From NCBI RefSeq assembly GCF_900106525.1, contig NZ_FNOG01000002.1, positions 1 to 64,000 on the forward strand: a DNA stretch of 64,000 nt. Direction: 5' to 3'. The notes below the pieces were generated by a model. That model saw only the letters and a list, made by a program, of their open reading frames with translations, ran no database searches and was not told the origin of the DNA. Position 1 is the stretch's first letter. Each line of letters starts with the position of its first letter. The stretch is from Lysobacter enzymogenes. GTDB taxonomy: Bacteria; Pseudomonadota; Gammaproteobacteria; Xanthomonadales; Xanthomonadaceae. The translations under genes were made by a program, and so were the position numbers. Positions 45,499-54,862 of this stretch are shown one piece after another.

Positions 45499-46356
45499 TC
45501 AGAACTTGCCTTCCTGAAAATCGACGAACGCCTGCATGATTTCCTGCTTGGTGTTCATCACGAACGGGCCATAACGCGCCACCGGCTCGCGCAGCGGGCG
45601 GCCGGCGACCACGATCAGGCGGCTGCCGCGGCCGGCATCGCCGAGCTTGAGCGTCGAACCGCCGGCGAGCACCGCCATTTCCTGCGCCTCGACGATGCGC
45701 GCATCGTCGCCGTCGCCGAGCGACACGCCGCCCTCGTAGACGTAGGCGAACGCGTTGTGGCCTTCGGGCAGTTCGTATTCCCAGGTCGCGCCGGGCTGCA
45801 GTTCGACGTCGATGTAGACCGGGTCGGTCGCCGGCTGGCGGATCGGACCGCGCACGTCGCCGATCTGCCCGGCGATCAGCTTGACCTGCACGCCGTCGGC
45901 CGGCGCCAGCTGGACGATGCGCTCCGGCGCGAACTCCTGGTACTTGGGCTCGGTCATCTTCTCGCGCGCCGGCAGGTTCACCCACAGCTGGAAGCCGCGC
46001 ATGCGGCCTTGCTCCTGCTCCGGCATCTCCGAATGCACCAGGCCGCGGCCGGCGGTCATCCACTGCACGCTGCCGGGCACCAGCACGCCTTCGTTGCCGT
46101 GGTTGTCGCGGTGGCGCATGCGGCCGTCGAGCATGTAGGTCACCGTCTCGAAGCCGCGGTGCGGGTGCTCGGGGAAGCCGGCGAGGTAGTCCTCAGGCTG
46201 GTCGGTGCCGAATTCGTCGAGCAGCAGGAACGGATCCAGGTCGGGCAGCTGCGGCCCGCCGATGACGCGGGTCAGGCGCACGCCGGCGCCGTCGGACGTG
46301 GCCTGGCCGCGCAGCTTGCGGCCGACGCGGGCGTAAGTGGTGGCGGTGGTGGCCAT
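45499..46356 (-). CDS. Pirin-family bicupin protein (second copy)
   Basis: A 285-residue pirin of a different subgroup from the one at 41904. Cupin metal ligands in EHPHRGFETVTYMLDGRMRH and VQWMTAGRGLVHSEMPEQEQ; C-terminal cupin with WEYELPEGHNAFAYVYEGGV. N-terminal GVRLTRVIGGPQLPDLDPFL is typical of YhhW-like quercetinases. ATG 46356 is preceded by CAGGAGC. Single gene with its own terminator. Confidence 0.88.
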   Translation of the reverse strand: MATTATTYARVGRKLRGQATSDGAGVRLTRVIGGPQLPDLDPFLLLDEFGTDQPEDYLAGFPEHPHRGFETVTYMLDGRMRHRDNHGNEGVLVPGSVQWMTAGRGLVHSEMPEQEQGRMRGFQLWVNLPAREKMTEPKYQEFAPERIVQLAPADGVQVKLIAGQIGDVRGPIRQPATDPVYIDVELQPGATWEYELPEGHNAFAYVYEGGVSLGDGDDARIVEAQEMAVLAGGSTLKLGDAGRGSRLIVVAGRPLREPVARYGPFVMNTKQEIMQAFVDFQEGKF

Positions 46357-46547
46357 GGGCCTTGCTCCTGAGCGATCGCCGGATTGGCGCTGGGGCTAGG
46401 ATGCCACTTCATTTTCAGAACGATATAGCCAAAACCGCAATCATCCGTAACAAAAACAGAACGAAAGCGGGCCGGAGGCCTGAGCGGCGCGAGCCGCGAC
46501 TGCGACAACGCGGCTACGGCGAAACCTTCGATGCGACCGGCCACCCC

Positions 46548-46575
46548 GCGGTCGCGGCTCGCGCCGCTCCTACAG
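46548..46575. repeat. Single REP unit between pirin and methyltransferase genes
   Basis: GCGGTCGCGGCTCGCGCCGC followed by TCCTACAGG, just downstream of the methyltransferase stop (46590, minus strand). Confidence 0.75.
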
Positions 46576-46589
46576 GGGGCCTTCGGCGG

Positions 46590-47189
46590 TTACGGCGCGG
46601 CGGGTTCGCGGGTGTAGACGTACACCGTCGCCGGCGGCACGTTGCGCAGTACGAATTCGCCGCGGCGCACGCGCAGCGACAGCTGCCGCGCCACCGCGTC
46701 GGCCACCGGCGCGGCCGGGCCGTAGGTGAACTGCACGAATACGCCGCCCGGGCGCAGGCACTGGAACGCCGCGGCGAGGATGTCGCGCTGCAACGGGTGC
46801 GGCATGGTCAGCAGGCCCAGCCCGGACACGATCGCATCGGCCGGGCCGGCGGCCAGATAGCCCTGCTCGCGCGCCAGCGCCGGCAGCATGCGCGCGTCGC
46901 CGAGCAGCACCGGCACCTGCGGAAACCGCAGTTGCAGATGCGCGTGCAGTTCCTCGTTGAGTTCCAGCACCAGCAAGTCCGGGTCGCGGATGCCGGCCGC
47001 GAGCAGGGCGCGGGTGATCGCGCCGGTGCCGCCGCCGAGTTCGATCACGCGCGCGGCGTCGTCGGGCAGCTCGGCGATCATCGCCGCGGCCAGTTCCGCG
47101 CTCGACGGCGCCACCGCCGCGACCCGCAGCGGGTTCTTCAGCCATTGGCGGAAGAAGGTCCAGGCGCCGGGCTTGGGGTGCGCCTTCAT
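46590..47189 (-). CDS. Class I SAM methyltransferase, PmtA-like
   Basis: A 199-residue methyltransferase. FFRQWLKNPLRVAAVAPSSA and RVIELGGGTGAITRALLAAG (SAM motif I) match the PmtA-type phospholipid N-methyltransferase group, related to the KsgA/Erm fold. DAIVSGLGLLTMPHPLQRDI replaces the catalytic NPPY-type motif with SGLGLLT, as in PmtA. Phosphatidylethanolamine methylation is possible but unproven. ATG 47189. It lies 73 nt downstream of rlmKL on the same strand. Confidence 0.8.
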   Translation of the reverse strand: MKAHPKPGAWTFFRQWLKNPLRVAAVAPSSAELAAAMIAELPDDAARVIELGGGTGAITRALLAAGIRDPDLLVLELNEELHAHLQLRFPQVPVLLGDARMLPALAREQGYLAAGPADAIVSGLGLLTMPHPLQRDILAAAFQCLRPGGVFVQFTYGPAAPVADAVARQLSLRVRRGEFVLRNVPPATVYVYTREPAAP

Positions 47190-47262
47190 GCGCGGCTCCC
47201 GACGCAACCGCGCGCGGGCGCGGGCGCGCCGGCGGCAACGCGCCTCTCGCAGCGGGCGGTCA

Positions 47263-49647
47263 TCAGCGCGGCTCCAGGCGCCAGCAACGGTGGATGCGCG
47301 CGTCGCGTTCGAAGTCCGGCGGGATCGTCGCCGCGCTGATCTCCTCGCAACGGGCGAACTGCGCGATCGCGTCGCTGTCGAGGCGGAAGCGGCGGAAGTT
47401 GTTGGAGAAGTACAGCACACCGTTGTCGGCCAGCCGCGCCACCGCTGCGCGCAGCAGGCGCACGTGTTCGCGCTGGATGTCGAAATCGTCGGCGCGCGCG
47501 GAGTTGGAGAAGGTCGGCGGGTCGCAGAAGATCAGGTCGAAGCGGCCGCGCTCGGCTTCCAGCCAGGCGATCGCGTCGGCATGGATGAGCTGGTGCTGGG
47601 CGCCGCCCAGACCGTTCTCGCGCAGGTTGTCGGCGCACCACTGCAAATAAGTCGCCGACAGATCGACGGTGACGGTCTGCGCCGCGCCGCCGACCGCGGC
47701 TTGCACGCTGGCCGCGCCGGTGTAGGCGAACAGGTTGAGGAAGCGCTTGCCGCGCGCCTCTTCGGCGATGCGCAGGCGGATCGGCCGGTGATCGAGGAAC
47801 AGCCCGGTATCGAGATAATCGAACAGGTTCACGCGCAGGCGCGCGGCGCCCTCGCGCACCGGCACGAACTCGCCGCGCTGGTCGAACTGGCCGTACTTGC
47901 TGCCGCCCTTGCCGCGCGCGCGGGTCTTCACTGCGATGCGTTCGCGCGGAACTTCGAACACCTCGCGCGCGGCCGCCAGCAGTTCGTTGCGGCGGCGGCG
48001 CTGGTCGGCTTCGGGGATGTCGGCCGGCGCGGCGTATTCCTGCACGTGCAGCCAGGTGCGCGGCGCGGCTTCGTCGCTGGCGTAGACGTCGATGGCCGCG
48101 GCGTACTCGGGCAGGTCGGCGTCGTAGGCGCGGAAGCAGCTCACGCCTTCGCGCTGGCGCCAGGACTTGAGCTTGCGCAGATTCTTGCGCAGGCGGTTGG
48201 CGACCATCTGCGCGCCTTCGCTGAGCGGCTGCGGCGCGGCGTCCTGCTCCTTGGCGCGCTGCTCGGCGTGGCCGACGCGGGCGATGGGATCGCAGACGAT
48301 CAGCGCGCATTCGATCGCGCCGTTGAACACCTGGTACTTCTTGCTCGCGCGCAGGCCGGTGGCCTGGGCCAGCGCCGGATCGCCGCACAGCAGGCTGGCG
48401 CGCCAGGACGGGACCAAACGTTTCAGCGCGTCGCCGAGGCCGCGGTAAAGCGCGGGGTCGGCGGCGAGGCGGGCGTCGTAAGGGGGGTTGCAGACGGCGA
48501 GGCCAACTGGGGTAGCCGAACTCCCAACCGCCAGCGCCCCACCAGCGAAGCCATGCTCCGTCCCGGCACTCTTCTCCACCCCGTCAGCTTCGTCGCGATG
48601 AATCCCTGGATCCCCGCCTTCGCGGGGATGACGGTCGGACGGTTGCGACGCCGCTTGCGCCGCTGCACCGTCTTGCGCCGCTGCACCGTCTTGCGCAATT
48701 GCGTCGTCTTGCGCAACAGCGCTCGCCCGCAACGGCTCGGGCACCACCTGCAACGCTTCCACCGCCGCCACGTCCCAGCGGATCAACCCCGCCAGCCCCG
48801 CCATCGCTTCGTTCTCGCGCGCCGCGCGGATCGCTTGCGGATCGATATCGCTGCCGGCGAACACCGGCCGCAGCGCCGTCAAACCGGCGGTCTCGCGCGA
48901 ACGCGCTTCGTCGCACAGCGCGCGCCAGCCGGCGAAGTCGAAACCGCGCCAGCGCGTCGGCGGCAGCAGGCCGTGGCGCAGCAAGCCCGGCGCGACGTCG
49001 GCGGCCATCAGCGCGCCTTCGATCAGCAGCGTGCCGCTGCCGCACATCGGGTCGAACAGCGCGCCGCCTTGCGCGTACACCTTCGGCCATTGGCCGCGCA
49101 GCAACACCGCCGCGGCGAGATTCTCTTTCAGCGGCGCCTCGCCCTGATGCTGGCGCCAGCCGCGCCGGTGCAGCGGGCCGCCGCCGAGGTCGATCGACAA
49201 CACCGCGCGGCCCTTGCGCACCACCAGGTTCAAGCGCAGGTCCGGCGCTTCGGTATCGACGTCCGGACGCGCGCCGGTCTGCGCGCGCATCACGTCGACC
49301 ACCGCGTCCTTGACCCGCTGCGCGGCGTAGCGCGCGTGGGTGATGGCCTCGCCGGAGACATGCGCGTCCACCGCCAGGGTGTGCACCGCTTCCAGGTGCT
49401 CGGGCCACGGCAGCGCGGCCACGCCGGCGTACAGCGCGTGTTCGTCGGGGCAGTCGAATTCGGCGATCGGCCACAGCACCCGGCTGGCCAAGCGCGACCA
49501 CAGCACCGCGCGCTGGGCGTCGGCGAGCGTGCCCTCGACGTTGGCCCCGGCGGTGGCGGCGGTGGCGCGCTGGCAACCCAATGCGGCCAGCTCGTCGGCC
49601 AGCAGGTATTCCAGGCCCTTGCCGCAACTTGCGTAGAACTTGCTCAT
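47263..49647 (-). CDS. rlmKL: Bifunctional 23S rRNA methyltransferase RlmKL with an in-frame repeat insertion
   Basis: Methylates G2445 (N2, RlmL half) and G2069 (N7, RlmK half) of 23S rRNA. N-terminal ferredoxin-like/THUMP part ([20 protein letters not shown]), RlmL catalytic region [20 protein letters not shown] and CNPPYDARL, then the RlmK half with [20 protein letters not shown] and [20 protein letters not shown]. 794 residues, about 90 longer than E. coli RlmKL (702). Much of the excess is residues about 306-384, between the VEALQVVP strand and the NPPY motif. This segment contains 18-bp coding repeats (AAAQDG) and the translation of a dispersed palindrome ([13 protein letters not shown]). 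Confidence 0.9.
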   Translation of the reverse strand: MSKFYASCGKGLEYLLADELAALGCQRATAATAGANVEGTLADAQRAVLWSRLASRVLWPIAEFDCPDEHALYAGVAALPWPEHLEAVHTLAVDAHVSGEAITHARYAAQRVKDAVVDVMRAQTGARPDVDTEAPDLRLNLVVRKGRAVLSIDLGGGPLHRRGWRQHQGEAPLKENLAAAVLLRGQWPKVYAQGGALFDPMCGSGTLLIEGALMAADVAPGLLRHGLLPPTRWRGFDFAGWRALCDEARSRETAGLTALRPVFAGSDIDPQAIRAARENEAMAGLAGLIRWDVAAVEALQVVPEPLRASAVAQDDAIAQDGAAAQDGAAAQAASQPSDRHPREGGDPGIHRDEADGVEKSAGTEHGFAGGALAVGSSATPVGLAVCNPPYDARLAADPALYRGLGDALKRLVPSWRASLLCGDPALAQATGLRASKKYQVFNGAIECALIVCDPIARVGHAEQRAKEQDAAPQPLSEGAQMVANRLRKNLRKLKSWRQREGVSCFRAYDADLPEYAAAIDVYASDEAAPRTWLHVQEYAAPADIPEADQRRRRNELLAAAREVFEVPRERIAVKTRARGKGGSKYGQFDQRGEFVPVREGAARLRVNLFDYLDTGLFLDHRPIRLRIAEEARGKRFLNLFAYTGAASVQAAVGGAAQTVTVDLSATYLQWCADNLRENGLGGAQHQLIHADAIAWLEAERGRFDLIFCDPPTFSNSARADDFDIQREHVRLLRAAVARLADNGVLYFSNNFRRFRLDSDAIAQFARCEEISAATIPPDFERDARIHRCWRLEPR
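48597..48708. repeat. Palindromic repeat and 18-bp tandem repeats inside rlmKL
   Basis: 48610-48629 is the perfect hairpin ATCCCCGC-CTTC-GCGGGGAT, flanked by GATGAATCCCTGG and GATGACGGT as in the intergenic copies at 33.7-34.1 kb. Just beyond, 48655-48708 holds three 18-bp units (TTGCGCCGCTGCACCGTC), the first two identical. All lengths preserve the reading frame. Confidence 0.88.
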
Positions 49648-50183
49648 GCGTTGTACAGACTCTGCAACAGGCGGCGGAAAGCGGAGGCGCTGGCGTCGAC
49701 GTGCGTGGACAGACGGTGGTTGTCGTCGACCAGCAGCAGGCGCGCGCGGCGCGGCTGCGCCCAGGCCACGACCTCGGCGGCGGGAATCAGTTCGTCGTCC
49801 CAGCCGTGGACGATGCTCAGCGGCACCGGCGCGGCCTGCAACGCGGGCGCCGGGCCCATGTGGATCGGCGGCGCCATCAGGAACAGGCCCGCGGGCCGCA
49901 CCTGCATCGACACCGCACCGGAGATGTACGCGCCCAGGCTCGAACCGGCCAGCACCACCGGCCCGCGCTCGGCGGCTTCGCGCGCCAGCGCGAGCAGACG
50001 CTCGATGCGCGCGTACACGTCGCCGTAGGGGCTGATGTCGCTGCGCGCGTCCAGGTCGGTGTAGTCGGGGCGCTCGGCGGTCCAGCCTTGGCTGCGCGCG
50101 GCCTCGGCCAAGGCGGTGACCTTGGTGGCGTCGGGGCCGCTTTCGAAGCCATGAGACAGGATGCAGTGTCCGGTAAGGACCAT
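49644..50183 (-). CDS. Alpha/beta-hydrolase family protein
   Basis: A 179-residue small hydrolase (YqiA/DUF1234-like size). [20 protein letters not shown] forms the oxyanion region, [17 protein letters not shown] carries the nucleophile Ser (GSSLG), with Asp in [15 protein letters not shown] and His in [16 protein letters not shown]. Substrate unknown. ATG 50183 is the first in-frame ATG before the HGF motif. Its stop overlaps the rlmKL start by 4 nt, so the two are coupled. Confidence 0.85.
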   Translation of the reverse strand: MVLTGHCILSHGFESGPDATKVTALAEAARSQGWTAERPDYTDLDARSDISPYGDVYARIERLLALAREAAERGPVVLAGSSLGAYISGAVSMQVRPAGLFLMAPPIHMGPAPALQAAPVPLSIVHGWDDELIPAAEVVAWAQPRRARLLLVDDNHRLSTHVDASASAFRRLLQSLYNA

Positions 50184-50414
50184 CTTCAGAACCGTTGGGA
50201 AGTAAGTGCCGGCCGCTTCGAGGCGAACCGCCGGCGGCGAAACGATTGCGGTGGGGTCGGGGCGCGGCGGACGCCGGCCGTCATCGCGCCTGGGCGCCGG
50301 GCCCGGCCGGGCCGCGGGATCGCGCGGGACGGGGCATGGCTGGGGCGGAGTCGGCGGGCGGCGGGATCGGCATGGCGGGCTCCGGGCAAGGCGCGAATGG
50401 TAGCATCCGGGCCC

Positions 50415-50978
50415 ATGCCGCCCCTGAATTTCGCCCTCGCGCCCCTGCCCTACGAAACCCGGCTGGAGACGCGCGATCCGGCCGCGATCGACCTGGCGGT
50501 GATCCATTGCACCGAGCTGCCGGAGCTGGCCACCGCGCGCGAGTACGGCGAGCGCGTGCTGTATCCGGCCTCGGGCACCGGCAACAGCGGCCACTACTAC
50601 ATCGACCGCGACGGCGCGGTGCTGCGCTACGTCGCCGACGAGCGCATCGCCCACCACGTGCGCGGCTACAACCCGCGTTCGGTCGGGATCGAGCTGGTCA
50701 ACACCGGGCGCTATCCGCACTGGCTGGATTCGCGCCATCAGGCGATGGACGAGCCCTACCCCGCGGCGCAGATCGACGCGCTGCTGGCGCTGCTGGCCGA
50801 CCTGCGCGCGCGGCTGCCGTCGCTGCGCTGGATCGCCGGCCACGAAGACCTGGACACCGCCACGGTCGAAGCCAGCGACGATCCGGCCGTGCAGGTGCCG
50901 CGCAAGCGCGATCCCGGCCCGCGCTTCCCGTGGCCGCAGGTGCTGGCCGGCTGCGGCCTGGAGCGTCTGCAGCCCTGA
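50415..50978 (+). CDS. N-acetylmuramoyl-L-alanine amidase (Amidase_2, AmpD-like)
   Basis: A 187-residue zinc amidase that cleaves muramyl-peptide bonds in cell-wall recycling or remodelling. Zinc ligands: LAVIHCTELPEL (His), IAHHVRGYNPRSVGIELVNT (His region) and the Asp in KRDPGPRFPW; IAGHEDLDTATVEASDDPAV lies between. GTGNSGHYYIDRDGAVLRYV is the substrate strand. No signal peptide, so it should act in the cytoplasm like AmpD. ATG 50415 sits just before LNFALAPLPYE. Confidence 0.87.
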   Translation: MPPLNFALAPLPYETRLETRDPAAIDLAVIHCTELPELATAREYGERVLYPASGTGNSGHYYIDRDGAVLRYVADERIAHHVRGYNPRSVGIELVNTGRYPHWLDSRHQAMDEPYPAAQIDALLALLADLRARLPSLRWIAGHEDLDTATVEASDDPAVQVPRKRDPGPRFPWPQVLAGCGLERLQP

Positions 50979-51116
50979 GCCGGCCGCGTCGCCGCGAGCG
51001 CCGCGCCGACGCCCGCCGCGCCTTGCCGCGCAAGCCCCGGCGCGCCCCCCGCGCGCGCCAGGAGCGTGTCCGCCGTCCCGCTATACTCCCCCGCGACCTC
51101 CCCATCCGACCGTCCG

Positions 51117-52016
51117 ATGACCACCTCACCCGTCTCCGAACTGATCGAACTGCTGTCGCTTGAGCGGCTCGAAGACAACCTGTTCCGCGGCCAGAGCCGC
51201 GACATCGGCACCAAGTACGTGTTCGGCGGACAGGTGCTCGGCCAGGCGCTGTCGGCGGCGCAGGCGACGCTGGATTCGGCGCGCTCGGCGCATTCGCTGC
51301 ACGCCTATTTCCTCAAGGCCGGCGACATCGAAGCGCCGATCGTCTATCAGGCCGACCGCACCCGCGACGGCGGCAGCTTCTCGGTGCGCCGGGTCACCGC
51401 GATCCAGCACGGCCAGCCGATCTTCTTCCTCGCCGCCTCGTTCCAGGTCGAACAGGACGGCGGCGAGCACCAGTTGTCGATGCCGGAAGTGCCCAAGCCC
51501 GAGGACATCGCGCCGGCGCCGCCGGTGCCGCCGGAGGTGATGGCGTCGCTGCCGAACAAGGTCCAGCGCTGGCTGTCGCGGCAGGGGCCGTTCGAGTTCC
51601 GCCACGTGTACCCGCGCGACGAACTCAACCCGCCCAAGCGGCCGCCGTATCAGCAGGTGTGGTTCCGCCTGAGCGAGCGCGTCGGCGACGCGCCCGAGCT
51701 GCACCGCGCGCTGCTGGCCTACGCCTCGGACTTCCATCTGCTCGGCACCGCGACGTTTCCGCACGGCATCAGCTACTACCAGCCCAACGTGCAGATGGCC
51801 TCGCTCGATCACGCGCTGTGGTTCCATCGCCCGTTCCGCGCCGACGAGTGGCTGCTGTATTCGATCGACAGCCCCAGCGCGCAGGGCGCGCGCGGGCTGG
51901 CGCGCGGGCAGATCTACGACCGCGACGGCCGCCTGGTCGCCAGCACCGCGCAGGAAGGCCTGATCCGCGTGGTCGCCGACCCGGCCGCCGCCACCCACGT
52001 ACCGGCGAAGGAATGA
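51117..52016 (+). CDS. tesB: Acyl-CoA thioesterase II
   Basis: Hydrolyses medium- and long-chain acyl-CoA to free acid and CoA; cytoplasmic double-hotdog enzyme. LERLEDNLFRGQSRDIGTKY, VFGGQVLGQALSAAQATLDS, HAYFLKAGDIEAPIVYQADR and the catalytic Asp region ALLAYASDFHLLGTA, followed by MASLDHALWFHRPFRADEWL with the conserved Thr/Gln replaced by STAQEGLIRV. 299 residues. ATG 51117 overlaps a TGA in another frame. A downstream membrane-protein gene follows after 1 nt. Confidence 0.92.
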   Translation: MTTSPVSELIELLSLERLEDNLFRGQSRDIGTKYVFGGQVLGQALSAAQATLDSARSAHSLHAYFLKAGDIEAPIVYQADRTRDGGSFSVRRVTAIQHGQPIFFLAASFQVEQDGGEHQLSMPEVPKPEDIAPAPPVPPEVMASLPNKVQRWLSRQGPFEFRHVYPRDELNPPKRPPYQQVWFRLSERVGDAPELHRALLAYASDFHLLGTATFPHGISYYQPNVQMASLDHALWFHRPFRADEWLLYSIDSPSAQGARGLARGQIYDRDGRLVASTAQEGLIRVVADPAAATHVPAKE

Positions 52017-52017
52017 G

Positions 52018-52866
52018 ATGAGGCAGGTCTTCAGCAGTTCCCGCCTGGAGAACGTCGAAGGCGTCGCCCAGTTCCTGCGCGAGGCCGGGATCGAGGTGCG
52101 GGTCACCAACGACCGTTCCTACAAAGGCAATCGCCGCTCCAGCTTCAGCTATCGCGAAGACGCCGGCGAGCGGCCGACGGTGTGGGTGATCCGCTCGGAA
52201 GATCAGCTGCGCGCGCGCGACCTGCTGCGCGAGGCCGGCCTGATCGACAGCACCCGCAGCGAGCAGGCGAACCAGGCGCCCTACCGTTTCCGCTCCGACG
52301 CCGAGCTGGCGCGCCGCCCCGGCGACAAGCGCATGCTGCGGATCAAGGTCGGCCTGCTGGTGTGCATCGCGGTGGCGATGGGGCTGGCGCTGTTCCAGGG
52401 ATTGCGCCATCGCCCGGCGCCGAGTGCGCCGGTGGACCCGGCCGAAACCGCGCTGGCCGCGCGCGCCTTCGACGGCAGCGTCGCGGCCACGCCGCGCGCG
52501 CTGGCGCAGGCGGTGTTCGCCGCACAACTGGCCGAAGCCGACCAACCCACCCAATGCCTGCGCCTGGACCGCGGCGACGCCCCGCGCGCGCTGCTGAGCG
52601 CGCTGACGCGACCGGGCCTGCGTCTGTTGCCGGCCAGCCAGTGCGAGGAGATCGCCGACGACAGCGGCAGCCGCGCGCGCGACGGCCAACCGGCCGAACT
52701 GATCGAACTGCGCGCGTTCCGGCCGACCTCGAAGGACGCCGGCACGATCGAATACAGCGCCTACTTCAACCGCTCGGTGGCGGTGTACAAAACCCTGGCG
52801 GTCGAGCGCGTCGATGGGACGTGGCGGGTGGTGAAGACGCTCAAGACCGTGCGTGCGATGGGGTGA
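52018..52866 (+). CDS. Membrane protein with DUF2007-like N-terminus
   Basis: A 282-residue protein of unknown function. N-terminal 75 residues (NVEGVAQFLREAGIEVRVTN, WVIRSEDQLRARDLLREAGL) look like the small DUF2007 signal-transducing fold. A single membrane segment follows at about residues 107-126 (VGLLVCIAVAMGLALFQGL), then a periplasmic domain (about residues 140-282) ending YKTLAVERVDGTWRVVKTL. Similar proteins in Xanthomonas are annotated only as pathogenicity-like. The start is 1 nt after the tesB stop, so the two are probably one operon. Confidence 0.72.
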   Translation: MRQVFSSSRLENVEGVAQFLREAGIEVRVTNDRSYKGNRRSSFSYREDAGERPTVWVIRSEDQLRARDLLREAGLIDSTRSEQANQAPYRFRSDAELARRPGDKRMLRIKVGLLVCIAVAMGLALFQGLRHRPAPSAPVDPAETALAARAFDGSVAATPRALAQAVFAAQLAEADQPTQCLRLDRGDAPRALLSALTRPGLRLLPASQCEEIADDSGSRARDGQPAELIELRAFRPTSKDAGTIEYSAYFNRSVAVYKTLAVERVDGTWRVVKTLKTVRAMG

Positions 52867-52887
52867 GTGGTGGGAAGGGCGCCGGCG

Positions 52888-53300
52888 CTTGTCGGAGTCG
52901 ATTCTTGTGGGTGCCGGCTCTTGTGGGAGTCGGGTCTTGTGGGAGTCGGCTCTTGTGGGAGTCGGCTCTTGTGGGAGTCGGTTCTTGTAGGTGCCGGCTC
53001 TTGTGGGAGTCGGTTCTTGTAGGTGCCGGCTCTCGTGGGAGTTGGTTCTTGTTGGTGCAAGCTCTCAGAGGCGCCGGATCTTGAGAGGTGTCGGCTCTCG
53101 AGAGGGCCGGCTCTTGTGGGAGGGGCTTCAGCCCCGACGCCTTTGGACCAGCCCGCCTTGTAGCTTCGAGCGGTCCGACAGGAAAGCGTCGGGGCTGAAG
53201 CCCCTCCCACAAGAGCCGCCGCCCCACAACAGCCGCCCTCCCACAAGAAGCGCCTCCCACAAGAAGCCGCACCTACAAGCCGCAGTTGCAAGAGCACCTG
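52888..53300. repeat. Symmetric 16-bp repeat array centred on a REP hairpin
   Basis: From 52888 to 53112 a CTTGTGGGAGTCGGCT-like unit recurs every 16 nt without slippage (15 copies, varying in sequence). The last copy is the left arm of a hairpin: GGCTCTTGTGGGAGGGGCTT (53109 on) pairs with 53187-53218. On the other side the same units continue in reverse orientation (CCCACAAGAGCC-type) at 53208, 53225, 53242, 53258, 53274 and 53290, 16-17 nt apart. No gene lies in 52867-53477. Confidence 0.88.
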
Positions 53301-53477
53301 CCTCGACCGGCCTTCTGCGCAGACAAACCGCCGCCCTTAAAGCAGTCACATTTCCCAGCCGCCGCCGTCTCGGACTCCAGGCATCGCCCGATGCCGCCGC
53401 AGCCAGGAGCCCGACCGCATGCGCCACGCCGCCCACCGCATCGCCGCCCACCGCCCCGCCACCGCATCCCGCCCGCG

Positions 53478-54737
53478 ATGAACGCCGACACCCTGCACTC
53501 GCTGATCGGCCACGAGCTGCCGCTGGCCTCGCGCGGCGACAGCGCCGCCTACTCGCGCATCGTCGGCGCCTGCCAGAACTCGGTCACCGCCATCGCCCTG
53601 GCGATGGTGCGCGACGTCCACGCCAGCGAGGACATCGCCCAGGAAGCCTTCCTCAGCGCCTGGCAGAACATCCGCAAGCTGCACAACCCGGCCAGCTTCC
53701 TGCCGTGGCTGCGCCAGATCACCCGCAACCTCGCCCGCGACCACCTGCGCGGACGCGGGCGCCAGCCGCGCGAAGTCGAGGACGCGGACCTGGCGATCGA
53801 ACTGGCCGCCGACCCCGGCCCCAACGCGATGGAGCGCCTGCTCGAAGCCGAGCGCACCCAGGTCGCCGCCGAGCTGATCTCGGCGCTGCCCGACGAAAGC
53901 CGCGAAGTGCTGTTGCTGTATTACCGCGAAGGCCAAAGCTCGCAGCAGGTCGCCGCCTTGCTCGGCCTCAGCGACGCGGCGGTGCGCAAGCGCCTGTCGC
54001 GCGCGCGCGGCGCGGTGCGCGAGGAACTGCTGGAACGCTTCGCCGTGTTCGCCCGCGCCAGCGCGCCGTCGGTCGGCTTCACCACGATGGTCGCCTCGGC
54101 GCTGGGCGTGCTGGCGCCGCCGTCGATCGCCACCGCCGCCGTGGCCGGCAGCGCGGCCGGCTCGGGCTTGGCCGGCAAGCTCGGCCTGGGCGCGTCCTCG
54201 GCCAGCGGCGGCGTCGCCGGCGGCGGGTTGATGGCCATGCTCGAACGTCTGCACGCGCCGCTGGCCGGCAACGGCGAGACGCTCGCGCACGGCGCCCAGC
54301 TCGGCCTCCAGCTCGGCGGCGTGGTCGGCGGCATTGTCGGCGGCGTGGTCGGCACCTACGCCACTGGGCGCGTGCTGCTTCGCCACGCCCGCGACGCGCA
54401 GGAACGCCGGCGCGTGTACCGCCTGTTGATGGTGATGACGGCGCTGGCCGCGCTGGTGTGCTTCGGCCTGCTGGCGGTGCTGGCGATAACGACCGGCTGG
54501 CTGGCGCCGCTGACGTTCGCGCTGTTGTCGATCGGCGCGATGACCTGGCAATTGCTGCGCTGGATCCCGCGCGAAATCGACCCGATGATCGAACGCACCC
54601 GGCGCGAGACCGGCTACGACCTGCGCCGCACCCGCACTTATCGCTGGATGCTCAGCAGTGAGGCGATCGTATGGAGCAGCGTTTTCCTGCTCGCCACCAT
54701 CGTGTGGGTGCTGCACCACGAAGGCCGCTTCGGCTGA
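53478..54737 (+). CDS. ECF-like sigma-70 factor with C-terminal membrane domain
   Basis: A 419-residue fusion. Residues 1-190 form a sigma factor: region 2 AYSRIVGACQNSVTAIALAM, HASEDIAQEAFLSAWQNIRK and WLRQITRNLARDHLR; region 4 LISALPDESREVLLLYYREG and SSQQVAALLGLSDAAVRKRL. Residues about 200-419 contain Gly/Ala-rich hydrophobic stretches and about four membrane segments (LGGVVGGIVGGVVGTYA, LLMVMTALAALVCFGLLAVL, WLAPLTFALLSIGAMTW, AIVWSSVFLLATIVWVLH). No separate anti-sigma gene is next to it. ATG 53478 starts the sigma domain directly. Confidence 0.85.
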   Translation: MNADTLHSLIGHELPLASRGDSAAYSRIVGACQNSVTAIALAMVRDVHASEDIAQEAFLSAWQNIRKLHNPASFLPWLRQITRNLARDHLRGRGRQPREVEDADLAIELAADPGPNAMERLLEAERTQVAAELISALPDESREVLLLYYREGQSSQQVAALLGLSDAAVRKRLSRARGAVREELLERFAVFARASAPSVGFTTMVASALGVLAPPSIATAAVAGSAAGSGLAGKLGLGASSASGGVAGGGLMAMLERLHAPLAGNGETLAHGAQLGLQLGGVVGGIVGGVVGTYATGRVLLRHARDAQERRRVYRLLMVMTALAALVCFGLLAVLAITTGWLAPLTFALLSIGAMTWQLLRWIPREIDPMIERTRRETGYDLRRTRTYRWMLSSEAIVWSSVFLLATIVWVLHHEGRFG

Positions 54738-54793
54738 GCGCGGGCCAATGCGATGCCGGCGGCGCGCGATGGATAAAACGCGATACATAAAAA

Positions 54794-54815
54794 CAGGGCG
54801 CCTCGCGGCGCCCTG
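54794..54815 (-). terminator. Terminator of the EF-hand gene
   Basis: Stem CAGGGCGCC / GGCGCCCTG with TCGC loop. On the minus strand it is followed by TTTTTATG and lies 48 nt after the EF-hand gene stop. Confidence 0.85.
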
Positions 54816-54862
54816 AACTACAGCTAGGGAGGGGTCGGTGGCCGCATCGCGGCCGCCGGGGT

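Noticed and set aside
52888-53300. CRISPR or coding-repeat interpretation of the 16-bp array
   Set aside because: Units are contiguous with no spacers, and 16 is not a multiple of 3, so no frame is maintained as a protein repeat.
53286-53477. Upstream in-frame extension of the sigma factor
   Set aside because: The added 64 residues are Pro/His/Arg-rich and derive partly from the repeat region; the sigma region 2 begins normally after ATG 53478.
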